A stretch of DNA of 64,000 nucleotides from Bacillota bacterium (GTDB lineage: Bacteria > Bacillota > Desulfotomaculia > Desulfotomaculales > VENG01), in the NCBI GenBank assembly GCA_009711705.1, contig VENG01000011.1:62001-126000 (forward strand), given 5' to 3'. The notes beneath the pieces were generated by a model that did not search any database, was not told the DNA's origin, and saw only the letters and a program-made list of their open reading frames with translations. The stretch's first letter is position 1. Each line of letters begins with the position of its first letter. Positions 7,207 to 16,113 of the stretch are shown one piece after another. The position numbers and the translations under genes were made by a program.

Positions 7207-9429
7207 TTACTTATCTCTGTTTTTAAAAATATCTCCCACCATTTCACCGATGGTGGCAGTTGCGCCATCACTCACGGAATCTTGGTCATTATCATTTTGC
7301 TGCGGTTGGGGCTGAGGCTGCGGCTGGGGTTGGCGCTGTGGACGATCTGCTTTCTGTTCACGTTTAGCTTCCCGCTTAGGCTCACTTTGCCTTTCCTGCT
7401 TCGCCTCACTCTGGTTGCCGCCGTTGACTTCTCTGACGGAAAGGCGAATGCGCTTCTCGTCGGGGTCTACGTTTAACACTTTTACCTTGATTTCATCGCC
7501 TTCACTGACAATCTCTGCCGGTTCGGAAACATAATGTTCTGCCAAGTGAGATATGTGCACCAGCCCCTCCACTCCGGGTTCCATTTGCACGAAAGCACCA
7601 AACGGGGCCAGGCGTACTACTTTTGCATCAACAATACTGTCAACGGGATATTTGTTTTCCACATTTTCCCACGGGTTGGGGAGAACTTGTTTTAATCCCA
7701 AAGAAACCTTTTCGTTTTCCTTATCAACCCTAAGTACTTTAACTTCAAGTTCATCGCCTACACTGACTACGTCAGAAGGATGTTCAATGCGATACCAGGC
7801 CATTTCGGAAATGTGAAGAAGGCCGTCAATACCACCAATATCCACGAATGCCCCAAAGTTAGTCAGGCGGCGTACAACACCTTTAACAATATCGTCCTCT
7901 GCGAGGTTCTCCATTAACTCATGACGTTTCTTAACGGATTCCTCTTCTAAAATAGCTTTGCGCGATATAATTACTTTGCGCCGCGGGCGATTAAGTTCAA
8001 TCACTTTGGCTTGTACGGTTTGCCCTACATACTGGTTCAAATCTTCTACGTACCCCAACTCCACCAGGGATGCCGGAAGAAAGGCACGTAGTCCCACATC
8101 AACTAAAAGCCCACCCTTAACAACGTCCCGAACAGTACCTTCAACAGGCTCTTCATTGTCCAGGTATTTTTCCAATTCCGACCAGGCTGCTTCGGCATCG
8201 GCCCGTTCCTTGGAAAGGATTATTCTGCCGTCGCTGTCTTCTGTTTTTAAGACCAATACTTCTATTTCATCTCCCACTTGGACAATGTCTTGGGGAGAAT
8301 TAACATCGTAACAGGAAAGTTCTTTAATAGGAATGACACCTTCAGACTTTGCGCCCACATCGACGAGAACTTCATCGTCATTTATTTGGACTATGGTGCC
8401 CTTTACAACCTCTCCTGAGCGAATTGACCTTACATCCATTGCTTCTGCCATGTTTTCCTGCATTTGTTCAGTGGAAGTAGTGTCATCCGCAGTTTCCTGG
8501 GCTGTATCTTCCTCTGTAGTTACTTCCTCTGAAGTCACTTCTTCTGCAGTCACTTCTTCCGCCGGCTGTACTTCTTCGTTCAAATTCTTGTCGTCCTTTT
8601 CCATCATGCGCCTATAAACCTCCTCTATAATCCAGTCAGGTGTGGATGCGCCCGCAGTTATGCCTACTGATTTAACATCCCTAAACCATTGTGGTTCAAG
8701 CTGACTAGCCGTTTCCACATGGTGGGTAGGTTTACCTGTATTTCGGCATAACATGGCTAACTTCTGAGTGTTGGCGCTGTTGTAACCGCCAACCACTATC
8801 ATTACGTCAACTTTCTCGGCCAACTCTACGGCTGCAGTTTGACGTTCATTAGTGGCGCTACAAATTGTATCACACACCTGAATCCGGTCACACTTACTTT
8901 TCAAAACTTCTACCACCGCCCGAAAATTCTGTTCAGGCTGGGTAGTTTGAGCAATTATACCTATGGATGAATAACGGGGCAATCCAGCAGCTTCACTGGG
9001 GTCTGCAATTACTAACGCTTCACCCCTAGCCCACCCTATTAAAGCCCGTACTTCGGCATGATCCTTTTCTCCGACTATAACCACTTGAAATCCATTTTCT
9101 TTTAACTCTCGGGCTATTTTCTGTGATTTAGTCACATATGGGCAGGTTGCATCCACAACATGGAGGTTAAGTTCAGCGGCCCTTTGATGCAAGCCCGGAC
9201 TAACTCCGTGTGATCTTATAATAATCGTGCCATGCGGAGTGGCATCGTTAATATCTTCTATTTTTTTAATGCCTTTTTCTGCAAGGCTTTTTACTACCTG
9301 GGGATTATGAATTAACGGACCAAGAGAAAATAAAGGTCCGTCTCTATCCCTGGCAGACCGTGCGGCCATTTCAATAGCTCTTTTCACACCAAAGCAAAAC
9401 CCTGCTTTGGCGGCAACATAAACTTTCAT
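7207..9429 (-). CDS. ispH: IspH-ribosomal protein S1 fusion
   Basis: A fusion of HMBPP reductase (last step of the MEP isoprenoid pathway, [4Fe-4S] enzyme) and an S1-type RNA-binding protein, 740 residues. The IspH half (about 1-281) has FCFGVKRA, DATCPYVTKSQ and CDTICSATNERQ, supplying the three cluster Cys residues. An acidic Glu/Thr-rich linker follows (about 285-330). Four S1 domains (about 335-665) come next, then a Gln/Pro-rich tail. The fusion is known in clostridia. Start: ATG at 9429 with GGTGG upstream; the longer frame from a TTG at 9480 would overlap plsC and adds no conserved residues. It is the last gene of the aro-cmk-plsC run. Confidence 0.95.
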   Translation of the reverse strand: MKVYVAAKAGFCFGVKRAIEMAARSARDRDGPLFSLGPLIHNPQVVKSLAEKGIKKIEDINDATPHGTIIIRSHGVSPGLHQRAAELNLHVVDATCPYVTKSQKIARELKENGFQVVIVGEKDHAEVRALIGWARGEALVIADPSEAAGLPRYSSIGIIAQTTQPEQNFRAVVEVLKSKCDRIQVCDTICSATNERQTAAVELAEKVDVMIVVGGYNSANTQKLAMLCRNTGKPTHHVETASQLEPQWFRDVKSVGITAGASTPDWIIEEVYRRMMEKDDKNLNEEVQPAEEVTAEEVTSEEVTTEEDTAQETADDTTSTEQMQENMAEAMDVRSIRSGEVVKGTIVQINDDEVLVDVGAKSEGVIPIKELSCYDVNSPQDIVQVGDEIEVLVLKTEDSDGRIILSKERADAEAAWSELEKYLDNEEPVEGTVRDVVKGGLLVDVGLRAFLPASLVELGYVEDLNQYVGQTVQAKVIELNRPRRKVIISRKAILEEESVKKRHELMENLAEDDIVKGVVRRLTNFGAFVDIGGIDGLLHISEMAWYRIEHPSDVVSVGDELEVKVLRVDKENEKVSLGLKQVLPNPWENVENKYPVDSIVDAKVVRLAPFGAFVQMEPGVEGLVHISHLAEHYVSEPAEIVSEGDEIKVKVLNVDPDEKRIRLSVREVNGGNQSEAKQERQSEPKREAKREQKADRPQRQPQPQPQPQPQQNDNDQDSVSDGATATIGEMVGDIFKNRDK

Positions 9430-9457
9430 CCTACCACCACTATTTACTGTTCTAAAT

Positions 9458-10039
9458 TTACTTTCTTTGCATTTTGGCAACTTCGGTCATCACCTGGCGA
9501 CTTACCGTCTCCAGTTCTTCTTTGCTTGGCTTTTTGCTGGATAAATGATTGAATTCCAGAGGTTCACCTATAGAAACATATACCTTCCGGAATATGCCCC
9601 TTGTACCGCTAACTGTAACAGGTACTATCGGTGCTCCCACCTTTAAAGCAAGCATGGCTGCACCTAAATGTGGGGCAAGTATTTCTCCTGATTGGCTTCT
9701 AGTTCCCTCCGGGAAAATTCCGATTACCCGGTTACTTTTAAGTAATTTTATTGAGCGCCGAAGGGAGGAGGGGTCCGGACCGTCCCGCCGTACAGGAAAT
9801 GCCCCCAGTCGTGTAATTATCGGCCCCAAGCCAGGTATATTAAAAAGCTCAGCCTTGGCCATAAAATATATTCTCCGTTTAAGGGCACATCCGACAACCA
9901 CCGGGTCCCAGTAGCTGATGTGGTTTGCTATTACTATTGCGCCTCCGCCGAGTGGCATTTTTTCAGCTCCGTGAACTTCCCAACGGCGAATCAATGCTAA
10001 TACGGTGCGGCAAATTATTTTTGCCGTTTGGTACAACAC
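9458..10039 (-). CDS. plsC: 1-acyl-sn-glycerol-3-phosphate acyltransferase
   Basis: Membrane-associated acyltransferase of phospholipid synthesis: it acylates lysophosphatidic acid to phosphatidic acid. The protein has 193 residues. The catalytic HX4D motif is in NHISYWDP near residues 39-46, and the substrate motif FPEGTRS lies near 114-120. The N-terminal 20 residues form an amphipathic or membrane-contacting helix. The start is GTG with GGGAGG eight bases upstream. It lies six bases after cmk and 28 before ispH-rpsA. The order cmk-plsC-ispH/rpsA is a conserved clostridial arrangement. Confidence 0.93.
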   Translation of the reverse strand: MLYQTAKIICRTVLALIRRWEVHGAEKMPLGGGAIVIANHISYWDPVVVGCALKRRIYFMAKAELFNIPGLGPIITRLGAFPVRRDGPDPSSLRRSIKLLKSNRVIGIFPEGTRSQSGEILAPHLGAAMLALKVGAPIVPVTVSGTRGIFRKVYVSIGEPLEFNHLSSKKPSKEELETVSRQVMTEVAKMQRK

Positions 10040-10044
10040 TAAGT

Positions 10045-10716
10045 TTACCTCCCGGTAACTCTGGAGACAATGATATCGACTACTTCTTCAATGTTCATTT
10101 GAGAACAGTCTATAATCATAGCATTGGGAGCAGGTACCAGTGGAGCGGTTTTCCGGGTGCTGTCAATCCTGTCCCGTTCTTTTATCTCCGAAAGTAAGGT
10201 ATTCCAATCAACCTGATAGCCCGAGGCAACTAGTTCGTTGTACCGGCGTCTGGCTCTTTCCTCCGGTGCCGCCGTAAGAAAAAACTTAAAATCAGCTTCA
10301 GGGAATACCTTTGTTCCAATATCTCTTCCTTCCATTACTACCCCGCCTAAACTTGCCATGTCCCTTTGTTTCTCCAATAGGCTTTCTCTGACTCCGGGAA
10401 TCTTGGCCACTTGAGAAACCTGGCGGGAGATTTGGGGTTTTCTTATTTCCTCGGTAACTTCACTTCCGTCCATAAAAATGCGGTATAATTTTTTATTGTC
10501 CTGAACCATCTCAATAGAAATCTCTTCGGCCAATGACGAAAGCACATCTTCATTGCCTAAATCTATATTACGCCGGACGGCAGCCAATGTCACTGCCCGG
10601 TAAATGGCTCCTGTATCTATGTACAAAATGTCCAACTCTTTTGCTACCTTTTGAGCCACAGTGCTTTTTCCTGCACCGGCAGGCCCATCTATTGCGATTT
10701 TCATATTTCGATTCAT
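10045..10716 (-). CDS. cmk: Cytidylate kinase
   Basis: Phosphorylates CMP and dCMP with ATP. The protein has 223 residues. The P-loop IDGPAGAGKST is at residues 8-18, with the family's GRDIGTKVFPEADFKFFLTA in the middle and the Arg-rich lid (RARRRYNEL). The ATG at 10716 is preferred because GGAGG sits five bases before it; an upstream TTG in the same frame overlaps that site. It is followed six bases later by plsC. It is separated from aroA upstream by about 115 bases that contain the aroA terminator. Confidence 0.96.
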   Translation of the reverse strand: MNRNMKIAIDGPAGAGKSTVAQKVAKELDILYIDTGAIYRAVTLAAVRRNIDLGNEDVLSSLAEEISIEMVQDNKKLYRIFMDGSEVTEEIRKPQISRQVSQVAKIPGVRESLLEKQRDMASLGGVVMEGRDIGTKVFPEADFKFFLTAAPEERARRRYNELVASGYQVDWNTLLSEIKERDRIDSTRKTAPLVPAPNAMIIDCSQMNIEEVVDIIVSRVTGR

Positions 10717-10792
10717 TAGTGCCTCCAAAACTGGTACACGAACAATTCCCTGATATTTTCGACATACATATGTAATTTCCTTTTTTAAATTG

Positions 10793-10830
10793 AAATAAAA
10801 AGCCCAAAGGAGAAAAATCTCCTCCAGGCT
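10793..10830 (-). terminator. Terminator of aroA
   Basis: On the minus strand a stem AGCC..AGGAG/CTCCT..GGCT encloses an A/T-rich loop and is followed by TTTTTATTT. It begins four bases after the aroA stop, so cmk probably has its own promoter in the remaining 75 bases. Confidence 0.8.
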
Positions 10831-10833
10831 GTA

Positions 10834-12135
10834 TTATTCTACCACAAGAGAATTTAATACATCACCAAATTGCGGGAACGATATATCGACACAGTCAGCA
10901 TCATTAACAGTGGTTTCACCTGAAGCTGATAGTCCGGCAATGGAAAGAGCCATGGCCATGCGATGATCTCCACGGCTGTGGCAGCAGGCGCCGTTAAATT
11001 TAGTATTACCCTTGATCACCATGCCATCAGGCAGTTCTTTGATTTGAGCGCCCATTTTACGAAGTTCCTCTGCTACGGCTTTAAGGCGGTCAGTCTCCTT
11101 ATATTTCAGCTCCTCTGCACCAGTGATGACCGTTTCACCTTGTGCAGCCGCGGCAGCAACCGACAGAATGGGAATCTCGTCAATTAAACGTGGTATTATG
11201 TCTCCTCCGATGGAGATACCTTGCAAAGGGGCGTAAAGGACTCTAATATCAGCCACGGGCTCACCACATTCAATACGCTCATTTTTGATACTGATGTTGG
11301 CCCCCATTGCAGTGAGAACATCAATAATACCAGCACGGGTAGGGTTTACACCTACTCCACAAATAGTAATATCTGATTCCGGAATTATGCAGGCGGCAAC
11401 AATGAAAAATGCTGCTGAAGATATATCCCCGGGGACGGTGAAGTCTCCTCCCGCCTTCAATGTGCATGGTCCACGAACAGATACAGTGAGTCCCGATTTT
11501 GTTACCGGTATCCCAAAGTGTTCCAGCATTTTCTCCGTGTGATCGCGGGAAAGTGCTGGCTCTGTAACCGCGGTTTCCCCATAAGCCTGCAGTCCGGCTA
11601 AGAGCACCGCTGTCTTGACCTGAGCGCTGGCCACTGTTGAAACATATTGTATACCGCTGAGCTTCTTTCCGGTGATGGCCAGGGGTGCCCGGGTGCTTCC
11701 TTTGCGCCCGGCTATTTCCGCGCCCATTTTTTGCAAGGGATAAAGCACCCTTTCCATGGGACGTTCACGAAGGGATCTGTCCCCTGTAATTACGCTATAA
11801 AAAGGGAAGGAAGCTAAAACGCCGGTTAAGAGCCTCATTGAAGTTCCCGAATTGCCGGCATTAAGAACATCCGGTGGCTCATTGATACCTGCCGGCCCTT
11901 GGCCATAAACAACCAATGTGTTATTTACAGGACCTTCAATGCTTACGCCCATTTTCTTTAAACATTCAACTGTGGAAAGGCAGTCGGCCGCGGTGAGAAA
12001 ATTATAAATTTTGGTGGTGCCCTGGGCTAAAGAGCTCAAAATGGCCGCCCGGTGTGATATTGATTTATCTCCAGGTATGGCAACGCATCCAGACAGTGTT
12101 TTAACGGGTTTTATCGTTAAGGTATCCATTAGCAC
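10834..12135 (-). CDS. aroA: 3-phosphoshikimate 1-carboxyvinyltransferase (EPSP synthase)
   Basis: Sixth step of the shikimate pathway: transfers enolpyruvyl from PEP to shikimate-3-phosphate. The protein has 433 residues. Seen in order: PGDKSISHRAAI near 20-31, NAGNSGTSMRLLTG (PEP and substrate loop) near 93-106, RSLRERPM near 120-127, PGDISSAAFF in the middle, and GDHRMAM near the C-terminus. The GTG start at 12135 shares one base with the tyrA stop (TAGTG) and has AAGGA six bases upstream. It is translationally coupled to tyrA in an aroF-tyrA-aroA run. Confidence 0.97.
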   Translation of the reverse strand: MLMDTLTIKPVKTLSGCVAIPGDKSISHRAAILSSLAQGTTKIYNFLTAADCLSTVECLKKMGVSIEGPVNNTLVVYGQGPAGINEPPDVLNAGNSGTSMRLLTGVLASFPFYSVITGDRSLRERPMERVLYPLQKMGAEIAGRKGSTRAPLAITGKKLSGIQYVSTVASAQVKTAVLLAGLQAYGETAVTEPALSRDHTEKMLEHFGIPVTKSGLTVSVRGPCTLKAGGDFTVPGDISSAAFFIVAACIIPESDITICGVGVNPTRAGIIDVLTAMGANISIKNERIECGEPVADIRVLYAPLQGISIGGDIIPRLIDEIPILSVAAAAAQGETVITGAEELKYKETDRLKAVAEELRKMGAQIKELPDGMVIKGNTKFNGACCHSRGDHRMAMALSIAGLSASGETTVNDADCVDISFPQFGDVLNSLVVE

Positions 12136-13007
12136 TATTCATCCTTTATACGACAATTAATGTGGTCACGTACTTCCCGGGCTTTTTTGAGCTCGCCCAG
12201 AAGGAGGTCGGTGTCACCCTTTTCCAGCATTCTTTTATAATGTTGTAATAAATTAATAAAGTTATCCAGTATGGGCACAATTTTTTCACTGTTAGAGTGT
12301 AAAATTTGCTGCCACATGATGGGATTGCTGGATGCGATACGAGTGGTATCCTTAAAGCCCCCTGCGGCCAGCTGCAAAAAGTCAGGAAACCCAGGCCGGT
12401 CACGAAGAATATTGACCAGGGCTGTCGCAGTAAGGTAAGGAAGGTGACTTAGTATTGCTACCACCTGATCGTGTTCCCCGGGTGTTATCTCTAACGGAAC
12501 AGCACCTATTGCTTTGACCAAGGATTTTATTTTTTCTATGGCGTCCCGTGATGTGTATTCCGTGGGAGTAATAAAATAGTGCGCTGCATCAAAAAGATTA
12601 GGCATTGAATTCCTAAAGCCGCTTTTTTCTGACCCGGCCATAGGATGCCCGCCCACGAATAATACATTATCCGGCAAGACCGTAGAGGCGCGGGAAACAA
12701 TTTTTTCTTTGGTACTGGCCACATCGGTTACTATCATGCCGGGGCTAAGGTGGGGGAAGATTTGACTAATCAGGTTTAAGGTAGTATCCACTGGGGTGGC
12801 GAGTATCAGCAGGTCAGCGCCGTCAAAGGCTCCTGGTATTTCTCCACAGGAATGAATAGCACCTTCGTCCAGAGCTTCCTTTAGGTTACGATGATCGACA
12901 TCAATGCCGGTTATATGAGACGCTAAACCCCGTTTACTTATGGCCCGTGCCAACGATCCTCCTATTAAACCAAGCCCCAAAATACAGATTTTCTTAAACA
13001 TAGCCAT
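12135..13007 (-). CDS. tyrA: Prephenate dehydrogenase
   Basis: Oxidative decarboxylation of prephenate to 4-hydroxyphenylpyruvate in tyrosine synthesis. The protein has 290 residues. The Rossmann motif ILGLGLIGGSLA lies at residues 9-20. VGGHPMAGSEKSGF, near the middle, carries the catalytic His. No ACT regulatory domain is present, so feedback control in this pathway may rest on the DAHP synthase. The gene lies two bases after aroF and overlaps aroA by one base. Confidence 0.95.
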   Translation of the reverse strand: MAMFKKICILGLGLIGGSLARAISKRGLASHITGIDVDHRNLKEALDEGAIHSCGEIPGAFDGADLLILATPVDTTLNLISQIFPHLSPGMIVTDVASTKEKIVSRASTVLPDNVLFVGGHPMAGSEKSGFRNSMPNLFDAAHYFITPTEYTSRDAIEKIKSLVKAIGAVPLEITPGEHDQVVAILSHLPYLTATALVNILRDRPGFPDFLQLAAGGFKDTTRIASSNPIMWQQILHSNSEKIVPILDNFINLLQHYKRMLEKGDTDLLLGELKKAREVRDHINCRIKDE

Positions 13008-13009
13008 TG

Positions 13010-14032
13010 TTACTCACATCCAACTTTTCTGCCCATGGCTGAAGCACTAGAATTTATCTCTGCCATAGTCAATTTAAAATTATCCGGGTTTAAAGACTGG
13101 GGACCGTCACAAAGGGCACGGGCCGGATCAGGATGAACCTCAATAAGCAGCCCATCTGCTCCGGCTGCAACTGCTGCCCTGGCCATAGGTTTAACAAACC
13201 GCCACTTGCCAATGGCATGACTGGGATCGACTATTACAGGTAAATGGGTTAGATGCTTTAAAACCGGGACAACTGTTAAATCAAGAGTGTTTCTAACATA
13301 GTTTTCAAAAGTTCTTATTCCTCGCTCACAGAGAATGACATTGGGGTTACCGCCGGCTAAGATATACTCAGCGGCCAAAAGCCATTCTTCCACAGTTGCA
13401 GAAGGAGAGCGTTTTAACAGTATGGGTTTACCGGTTTTGGCCACTTCACGAAGGAGAAAGAAATTTTGCATGTTGCGGGCTCCGATTTGAAGAATATCTG
13501 CATATTCGGCTACCAGTGAAAGGTTGCTTGTATCCATTACTTCAGTGACAAAAGGTAAGCCTGTTAAGGTTCTGGCTTCAGCGAGTAACTTTAACCCTTC
13601 TTCCTCCATCCCTTGAAAAGAATAAGGTGATGTACGGGGTTTAAAGGCTCCCCCTCGCAAAACAGTTGCCCCCGCTTCTTTTATCAACCGGGCCACAGTC
13701 AGTAATTGCTCTCTGCTTTCTACAGCACAAGGCCCGGCCATTACCTGTACTGCATTATCTCCTATTTTAAGATTACGTACAGAGATTATTGTATCCTCGT
13801 CCTTAAAGCTCCTGCTGGCCAGCTTGTACGGTTCTAAAATGGGTACTACTTTTTCAACTCCTGGAAGGGATTCAACAGTCATTTCATTCATCCTGGTTTT
13901 ACTTCCAATTGCTCCTATAATGGTGCGTTCTTCACCCTTGGACGCATGAATACTAAGACCTGATTCTTCTAAACGCGCCATTACTGCTTTAATCTGATCT
14001 GTTTTTGCTTTTTGGGCCATTACTATAATCAT
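13010..14032 (-). CDS. aroF: DAHP synthase with ferredoxin-like regulatory domain
   Basis: Condenses PEP with erythrose-4-phosphate, the first shikimate step. The protein has 340 residues. An N-terminal ferredoxin-like domain (about 1-70) precedes the type I-beta barrel, as in Thermotoga-type enzymes where this domain mediates feedback inhibition. Barrel motifs: VMAGPCAVESREQ, RGGAFKPRTSPYSFQGM, ILLKRSPSAT and VIVDPSHAIGKW. A shorter paralogue without the regulatory domain lies upstream. Start ATG with GGGGGTTGG upstream. The gene is tightly linked to tyrA and aroA. Confidence 0.95.
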   Translation of the reverse strand: MIIVMAQKAKTDQIKAVMARLEESGLSIHASKGEERTIIGAIGSKTRMNEMTVESLPGVEKVVPILEPYKLASRSFKDEDTIISVRNLKIGDNAVQVMAGPCAVESREQLLTVARLIKEAGATVLRGGAFKPRTSPYSFQGMEEEGLKLLAEARTLTGLPFVTEVMDTSNLSLVAEYADILQIGARNMQNFFLLREVAKTGKPILLKRSPSATVEEWLLAAEYILAGGNPNVILCERGIRTFENYVRNTLDLTVVPVLKHLTHLPVIVDPSHAIGKWRFVKPMARAAVAAGADGLLIEVHPDPARALCDGPQSLNPDNFKLTMAEINSSASAMGRKVGCE

Positions 14033-14096
14033 CAGTTGCCAACCCCCATTTCGATTATTTTGGGGCAGGATGGAGGTTGTTTTACAAACTCAAAAT

Positions 14097-14117
14097 AGGC
14101 ACTCACCGGGAGTGCCT
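14097..14117 (-). terminator. Hairpin between the two DAHP synthase genes
   Basis: A perfect 8-bp stem AGGCACTC/GAGTGCCT with a five-base loop, followed on the minus strand by ATTTTGAGTTT. It lies about 185 bases past the upstream aroF-like gene and 65 bases before the ATG of the next. It could be a weak terminator or an attenuator for aroF-tyrA-aroA. The T-run is poor, so read-through is likely. Confidence 0.5.
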
Positions 14118-14301
14118 TAAATAGCCATAATACAAGATTATCGCCTCCCTACCATACTACTTTAACTTACATTTTGACGTCGGCTTTCCATTTTGCCTAA
14201 ATTATTCTGATTAAATAACCTACTATCCAACCATCCTACCGTGCATATATATTAGCATAACAGCTTTTAATGGGCAACAGCTTTTGGAAAACATTTAATA
14301 A

Positions 14302-15096
14302 TTACCGCTTTTGTAGTTGTACTATCAAAGTTTGCATTTGTTCAGGCAGCAAACTTTGAAAACCGTCACAAAGTGCGTCTTTCGGGTGGCGGTGAACTTC
14401 CACCATTATCCCGTCCGCTCCGGCGGCTACTGCGGCCTTGGCTACTGGTGCCACCAGTTCGGGCCTGCCTGTAGCATGGCTGGGATCACCAATCACCGGC
14501 AGGTGTGAGAGGTGTTTGATTGCCGGTATAGCACTTATATCAAAGGTGTTGCGGGTATACTTCTCGAAAGTGCGAATACCTCTTTCGCAGAGCATTACTT
14601 GCCAATTTCCCGCAGCCAGTATATACTCCGCCGCTAATAACCACTCCTCAATGGTGGCTGCAAAACCCCGTTTTAATAAAACCGGACGGTCAATCTTTCC
14701 CACTTCTTTTAAAAGTTCAAAATTCTGCATATTGCGGCTGCCCACTTGTAAGATATCCGCGTATTTCAAAACCAACTCGATGTCGCGAATATCAGTTACT
14801 TCAGTAATCACCGGCAGGCCGGCAGCCCTCCCGGCTTCCTGTAATATGAGTAGCCCTTCTTCTCTCATCCCCTGAAATTCGTAAGGTGAAGTACGGGGCT
14901 TGTACGCACCACCCCGTAAAATATGTACACCCATAGCTTTGAGCTGTTTGGCTAAAGATAACAGCCCGTCCCGGTCCTCTACGGCACAGGGACCGGCAAT
15001 AACGGTAGTGATATCACCGCCTATGGGATGGTTATGCACAGTAATAACTGTGCTTTGTTTGTGTTGTTTACTTGCTAACATGACGGTGGACGACAC
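14302..15096 (-). CDS. aroF: DAHP synthase, catalytic domain only
   Basis: A second type I-beta 3-deoxy-7-phosphoheptulonate synthase, 264 residues. It has the same barrel motifs as its neighbour (VIAGPCAVEDRDG, RGGAYKPRTSPYEFQGM, LLKRGFAAT, VIGDPSHATGR), but a short N-terminus of about 30 residues replaces the ferredoxin-like domain. It is therefore expected to lack that mode of feedback inhibition. The start is GTG at 15096 with AAGGAGG eight bases upstream. It heads the aro run and is divergent from the DUF1694 gene. A possible promoter (TTGCAT, 17 bases, TTATCT) can be read on the minus strand of the divergent gap. Confidence 0.93.
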   Translation of the reverse strand: MSSTVMLASKQHKQSTVITVHNHPIGGDITTVIAGPCAVEDRDGLLSLAKQLKAMGVHILRGGAYKPRTSPYEFQGMREEGLLILQEAGRAAGLPVITEVTDIRDIELVLKYADILQVGSRNMQNFELLKEVGKIDRPVLLKRGFAATIEEWLLAAEYILAAGNWQVMLCERGIRTFEKYTRNTFDISAIPAIKHLSHLPVIGDPSHATGRPELVAPVAKAAVAAGADGIMVEVHRHPKDALCDGFQSLLPEQMQTLIVQLQKR

Positions 15097-15301
15097 CCAA
15101 AATTCCTCCTTGGCATCAATACAATGGCATCAATAAGATGGTACTAATGCGAAGATATAACACAATGCTTCCGAAAAAATATACTCCTAAAAAGATAATT
15201 TGTCCATAGTAGCAAATGCAATTCGGTGTAAAAACAAAACTCATGCCATAGGGAATATAATAGCCGGCAAGGGGAAAGATGCATGCAAAGGGGGAGTGAT
15301 A

Positions 15302-15709
15302 ATGCCAAAAAGAGAAAGCTGTCCTGATGATCATTCAGAGTTGGAAAAAGTTTTAGCTTATGGAATTTACGGTACACCTGTGCTAAAGAAAGACGAGCGT
15401 TTGCAATTTTTGGGTCAACTAAGAGAACGAGTAATCTTTGCTCTATCCGAGATCCAGGTGAAAAGAGAAGAAATACCAGATCAGCTACGTCAAGCTTTAG
15501 ATGACATAAGGGCTTCAAAATTGGTGGTAAAGGGAACCACCGGTGTAGATGCAATATTAAAATATGAAGGAGTGGCTAAAGAACATGGAGTTAAGATGAC
15601 CACCGTATCTGATCCTAAATTTGAAGGGAGCATTGGGTTGGTAGTGGTAAGTAACCATGCCGTTGATGTTCCTGATGACCAGGTCTTCTCCACAAGTGTT
15701 ATACACTAA
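15302..15709 (+). CDS. DUF1694 (YueI-like) family protein
   Basis: A 135-residue soluble protein, one of only five plus-strand genes in this window. The region ERLQFLGQLRERVIFAL and the later GVKMTTVSDPKFEGSIGLVVVS match the YueI/DUF1694 family, whose fold resembles ribosomal L7Ae-type or similar small alpha/beta proteins. Its role is unknown. The ATG at 15302 has GGGGGAGTGATA before it; an in-frame upstream extension to 15200 lacks a ribosome site. It is divergent from the DAHP synthase gene and convergent with aroH, from which it is 11 bases away. Confidence 0.8.
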   Translation: MPKRESCPDDHSELEKVLAYGIYGTPVLKKDERLQFLGQLRERVIFALSEIQVKREEIPDQLRQALDDIRASKLVVKGTTGVDAILKYEGVAKEHGVKMTTVSDPKFEGSIGLVVVSNHAVDVPDDQVFSTSVIH

Positions 15710-15720
15710 GTAAATCCATT

Positions 15721-16092
15721 TCAATTCAGATCCGGGCGCAGTACTTTTGCTCCACGAAGATATACATGTTTTATTTGATCCCTGGCTCTAGGCGAATAAC
15801 AATGAATCATAACCCTTATACACATGGGTAATTCATTACGAACAGCCACCTCGTTTGCACACAGCATGGGAATCAAATTCCAGCCTGGTAATTCCCTGGC
15901 GGCAGAGGCCGGAAAACTTGCGTCAAGGTCGGGAGTCAATGTAAAAAAAGCGCTGATAATATCTTCTGGCAGCAGCCCATTCTGCTGAATAATTCCTTCT
16001 AATAATTCCAGGGTCGCGCTGGCAATTGCTATTGAATTATTACTATCCACTGTAATGGCACCTCTGACTGCACAGACATTACGATGGGTCAT
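15721..16092 (-). CDS. aroH: Chorismate mutase, AroH class
   Basis: Monofunctional trimeric chorismate mutase converting chorismate to prephenate. The 123 residues match the AroH class. The N-terminal CAVRGAITV carries the active-site Arg, and the C-terminal RVMIHCYSP with YLRGAKVLRPD carries the second Arg and Tyr. Glu in the central strand is also kept (CANEVAVRNELP). The ATG has AGGGGG upstream. It lies 21 bases after a HutP-family gene and shares the strand of the aro run, though a plus-strand gene separates it from the DAHP synthases. Confidence 0.93.
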   Translation of the reverse strand: MTHRNVCAVRGAITVDSNNSIAIASATLELLEGIIQQNGLLPEDIISAFFTLTPDLDASFPASAARELPGWNLIPMLCANEVAVRNELPMCIRVMIHCYSPRARDQIKHVYLRGAKVLRPDLN

Positions 16093-16113
16093 GGCGAATA
16101 CCCCCTTGCACGG

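Noticed and set aside
9430-9480. N-terminal extension of IspH from a TTG at 9480
   Set aside because: It overlaps the end of plsC, adds no family residues, and the ATG at 9429 has its own ribosome site.
15144-15554. Minus-strand frame of 136 codons opposite the DUF1694 gene
   Set aside because: Antisense to a better supported gene with a ribosome site and family match; low-complexity translation.
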